A stretch of DNA of 7,065 bases from Deinococcus sp. (GTDB lineage Bacteria > Deinococcota > Deinococci > JACQHA01). Below are positions 4,887 through 7,065 of the stretch, piece by piece. The notes under the pieces are model-generated. The model was not told the origin of the DNA, made no database searches, and saw only the letters and a program-made list of their open reading frames with translations. Position numbers and translations under genes: made by a program. Within the stretch, counting starts at the first letter, position 1. Each line of letters starts with the position of its first letter. The stretch is taken from assembly GCA_016199255.1 (NCBI GenBank), contig JACQHA010000342.1, positions 1 to 7,065 on the forward strand, in the 5' to 3' direction.

Positions 4887-6428
4887 TCACCTGGCCCGGG
4901 TGTTGCGGTAGATGTGAGTGAAGAGGGTCGCAATATTATTGAAATCAGTGGGGTTATTCCCGTTGGAATGGAACGGGATACTGGCGCCAGTAAAGAGCAG
5001 ATCGATCTGGCCGTCGTTATTGAAATCGGCCATGGCCTGGCCGCCTTCACCTACGTCGGGCAGGTCTATATCGATCTCAGTGAAACTGGCTCCACCACGG
5101 TTCAGGAATAGCCGGGAATCGAAGACATATGAGCCCACATTGCCGCCATAGTCCCGATGGTGCCCCTGGATGAACACCTCGGGATACCCGTCCCCCGTGA
5201 GGTCGCCCACAGCGATGTTGGGAAAATCCACACTGCCCGCTCCCCCGTTGGTAGTGCCACCGGGAAACTGCTCCCCGGCGTACTCGAAGGCGACGAAGTG
5301 CTGGCCTGAGCCATCAGTGTTGTTGAGCACCACAAAGTCATATTGGCTGCCGTTTAGCCCAACCGGACCATTGAAGGCGTCTGCTGACCCGGCAATGATC
5401 AGATCGTTATTACCGTCCAGATCGACATCGGTGATGAGCATCCCGGCGTTATCCATCCCCGAGCAAACCGGCGGGTGCTCTGGATCGGCCTTGAGCGCGA
5501 AGCGGCCTAGTGATACCAGCGCCTGCGGCTCGATGCCCTTAGGATCAGCCCCTGCACCCTTGTTGCGGTGGATCTGGCCATAGAGCACCGTCGAGGTGCA
5601 GTCATACGCTCCGAAAGGTAGAGAAGAGTTTCCGCCCACAGCGATCTCTGGATAGCCATCACCATCCAGGTCCCCCGCGGTGATCGTCCCGCCATAGGAC
5701 ATGCGATGAGGGAAGTCACCCTGCTGCGCCTGCCATCCAGAACTTTGGCTATGCCAGCGGTACCAGAGCCCCGGGCCAGCTCCATATCCATCGGAGATGA
5801 ACACCAGGTCGTCCAGCCCGTTCTGATCAATATCTGCTGCCGCCATTCCCAAGGAGGTGCTGTTGGTATCGAACCCCACGGCGACCGCGCGCCGGGTGAA
5901 GCTCCAATTGCCGTTGTTCATGAAGCTGGAGGTATCACTGAACGGCGTCTCCCCTTCCCGGAATTGCACAGCGAAATCAGGGACATTATCGCCATTGTAG
6001 TCACCCACCTTCACCAGCGCCCCACCGCCCCCGGAAACGCCTGGGAGCTCCTGCTGGAACTCGAATCGAATCTCCCCGCCCGGACAGGAGACATTGCGAT
6101 ATAAGCGGACTGCGTTCTGGTAGGTATAGTTCCCCATTCCTGGGACAAAGGCGCGGTCAAACGCGCCTCCCATCACCACATCTCTGCGGCCATCACGGTC
6201 AAAATCCGCCGTGTCCAGGCCGCAGCGATAGCAGCCAGGGAGATCGTGGCCCTCGTCCTTGGCCAGGCGAATCATATCTTGGCCGTCTGCTCCGGCCACT
6301 CTGACGACCTGCTGGGTGCTGGCCTGGTCACGGCCAGCACAATCCACGAGGACTTGCCCCACCGGCCCACAACTGGCCAGCAGGCAGAGCACATTAATGC
6401 CCCAGACCCTGAGCCACCTCCAGGACAT
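4887..6428 (-). CDS. FG-GAP/VCBS repeat lipoprotein, probable extracellular beta-propeller
   Basis: This 513-residue protein is probably exported and lipid-anchored: MSWRWLR, a hydrophobic stretch, then LLASC with the lipobox Cys at 20. The rest is a repeat protein with seven Ca2+-binding-type DxDxDGxxD motifs: DFDRDGRRD (75-83), DYNGDNVPD (143-151), DIDQNGLDD (199-207), DLDGDGYPE (253-261), DVDLDGNND (334-342), DLTGDGYPE (409-417) and DFNNDGQID (468-476). Each is followed by a hydrophobic strand, and phrases such as RLYRN and HIYRN recur. Seven such units fit an integrin-alpha-like FG-GAP propeller. The family is associated with adhesion, cell-surface binding or secreted enzymes; no catalytic domain is seen, so the ligand is unknown. 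The frame is open to a GTG at 6497, but ATG 6428 is chosen for its AGGT at 6433-6436 and because it gives a clean signal peptide. It converges on the toxin and diverges from the beta-helix gene. Confidence 0.88.
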   Translation of the reverse strand: MSWRWLRVWGINVLCLLASCGPVGQVLVDCAGRDQASTQQVVRVAGADGQDMIRLAKDEGHDLPGCYRCGLDTADFDRDGRRDVVMGGAFDRAFVPGMGNYTYQNAVRLYRNVSCPGGEIRFEFQQELPGVSGGGGALVKVGDYNGDNVPDFAVQFREGETPFSDTSSFMNNGNWSFTRRAVAVGFDTNSTSLGMAAADIDQNGLDDLVFISDGYGAGPGLWYRWHSQSSGWQAQQGDFPHRMSYGGTITAGDLDGDGYPEIAVGGNSSLPFGAYDCTSTVLYGQIHRNKGAGADPKGIEPQALVSLGRFALKADPEHPPVCSGMDNAGMLITDVDLDGNNDLIIAGSADAFNGPVGLNGSQYDFVVLNNTDGSGQHFVAFEYAGEQFPGGTTNGGAGSVDFPNIAVGDLTGDGYPEVFIQGHHRDYGGNVGSYVFDSRLFLNRGGASFTEIDIDLPDVGEGGQAMADFNNDGQIDLLFTGASIPFHSNGNNPTDFNNIATLFTHIYRNTRAR

Positions 6429-6471
6429 ACCTACCTGCTCACGCCAAGCGCCTCCGGCCGCCCTTGGTGTA

Positions 6472-6487
6472 GTACCATGCATGATAC
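6472..6487. promoter_or_regulatory. Imperfect palindrome in the divergent upstream region (candidate operator)
   Basis: GTACCATGCATGATAC is a 16-base palindrome with a single mismatched pair, centred on ATGCAT. It lies between the divergent starts at 6428 and 6512. On the minus strand it contains TATCAT (6486-6481), a possible -10 box five-sixths matching consensus, but no good -35 accompanies it. It could be a shared regulator site; this is inference. Confidence 0.35.
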
Positions 6488-6511
6488 CTGATGACACCTC
6501 CGGGGGTGGGT

Positions 6512-7065
6512 ATGAAACCAGCCAGCATCATCAGCGCCCTCCTGCTCACCATCGCCTGGCTCGGCTGTGCTTCGGCCACGTATCCTCCTGGCGATCCACG
6601 CTACTACGATATGGGCGCACCAATCCTGAGTGACCTTTGGGTCGATCCGGTCAACGGCAACGACAACGCCAGCGGCGCTACCCGGGCCCAGGCGCTACGC
6701 ACCGTACGCGAGGCCTGGGGACGTATTCCCATAGGCATCACCCTGGCCGGCACTGGCTATCGCATCATGCTAGCAGCTGGCACCTACTCCCCAGAGGCAG
6801 CGCCTAGCTTCTGGGAGGCACGCTATGGCACCTACGCCTACCCCATCATCATCCAGGCTGCAGACGGTGCCGGCACGGCGCTCATGCCCAGCATGAACTT
6901 CTTCGACTGCCGTTACCTGTACCTGATTGGCCTGACCATCGAGGCTGATGGCGGCGATGTGCTCCACTTCGCCAGCTGTGACCATGTGCTGGTCCGGCAA
7001 ACCCAGGTAGTAGGCTCTGATCCAGAGACGTATAACGTGCAGGAGGCCCTTAAAATCAACCAGTC
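6512..7065 (+). CDS. Secreted right-handed beta-helix protein, N-terminal part (runs off right edge)
   Basis: The frame is open without a stop from ATG 6512 to the window end (184 codons visible). It starts MKPASIISALLLTIAWLGCASA, an export signal with two possible exits: signal peptidase I after ASA, or lipidation at the Cys in WLGC, a weak lipobox. Next comes WVDPVNGNDNASGATRAQAL-RTVREAW (about 43-70), then IMLAAGTYSPEA. This is the common lead of secreted pectate-lyase-like proteins, in which a G-N-D-x-x-S-G phrase precedes a helix and a GTY strand. Then follow short strand-turn repeats such as YPIIIQAAD, FFDCRYLYLIGLTIEADGG and FASCDHVLVRQTQVVGS, typical of parallel beta-helix (PbH1) coils. 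Members are often polysaccharide lyases, hydrolases or adhesins, and the catalytic part, if any, is beyond the edge. An alternative ATG at 6491 in frame would add 7 residues; 6512 is preferred for its G-rich GGGGGTG just upstream and its signal peptide. Confidence 0.8.
   Translation, partial: MKPASIISALLLTIAWLGCASATYPPGDPRYYDMGAPILSDLWVDPVNGNDNASGATRAQALRTVREAWGRIPIGITLAGTGYRIMLAAGTYSPEAAPSFWEARYGTYAYPIIIQAADGAGTALMPSMNFFDCRYLYLIGLTIEADGGDVLHFASCDHVLVRQTQVVGSDPETYNVQEALKINQ

Noticed and set aside
5170..6104. Plus-strand open frames of 132-137 codons within the FG-GAP gene
   Set aside because: They are antisense shadows of a gene with seven regular motifs in the minus frame; they have no recognisable domain or ribosome binding site.
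6474..6479. ACCATG in the divergent region as a further toxin-antitoxin operator copy
   Set aside because: A single hexamer is expected by chance and it has no paired copies at the spacing seen before the antitoxin.
6429..6497. 23-residue extension of the FG-GAP protein from a GTG at 6497
   Set aside because: It would push the signal peptide inward and has GGAG touching the start codon; ATG 6428 has a better spaced AGGT and a clean lipoprotein signal.
6770..7000. 76-codon minus-strand open frame at the right end
   Set aside because: It is antisense to the beta-helix gene, which has a signal peptide and family-like repeats in the plus frame.

Overview
The window is GC-rich bacterial chromosomal DNA (about 60 % GC by eye), densely coded on both strands, with no gene-free stretch longer than about 150 bases. 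The sequence alone does not fix the taxon. The NuoA sequence (VVFDVETVFLYPWA core, YAWRRG near the end), GTG starts, mixed Shine-Dalgarno and apparently leaderless starts, and large secreted FG-GAP and beta-helix proteins suggest an environmental Chloroflexota-type organism. Deinococcota or another deep-branching phylum remains possible. No rRNA, tRNA, CRISPR array, insertion sequence or phage gene was seen.

Region 1 (1-677, minus strand) is the start of a respiratory complex I operon. nuoA (677 to 303) is followed after 19 bases by the 5' part of nuoC, which leaves through the left edge. nuoB, which normally lies between them, is absent. A good sigma-70-type promoter lies just upstream of the chosen nuoA GTG.

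Region 2 (823-4050, plus strand) diverges from nuoA and looks like one operon of housekeeping genes: era (ribosome assembly GTPase), a small YaeQ-like PD-(D/E)XK-fold protein, dprA (ssDNA-binding and RecA-loading protein) and coaX (type III pantothenate kinase). The first three overlap by 4 and 11 bases, and coaX follows dprA after 9 bases. The -10 box of era ends 7 bases before its GTG, which suggests a leaderless message.

Region 3 (4092-4876) is a self-contained type II toxin-antitoxin cassette: a Phd/YefM-type antitoxin and a VapC-type PIN toxin overlapping by GTGA. It has its own strong promoter, again placed for a leaderless transcript, a repeated ACCATG operator candidate, and a 12-bp stem terminator that also serves the convergent gene.

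Region 4 (4887-7065) holds two divergent exported proteins with an 83-bp shared upstream region containing an imperfect palindrome. One is a lipoprotein with seven FG-GAP/VCBS calcium-binding-type motifs (minus strand). The other is the N-terminal part of a secreted right-handed beta-helix protein running off the right edge (plus strand). I found no clearly new multi-gene system. The points most worth a second look are the missing nuoB, the two leaderless-type promoters, the unusual Asn in CoaX motif 1, the YaeQ-like gene and the divergent exported pair.
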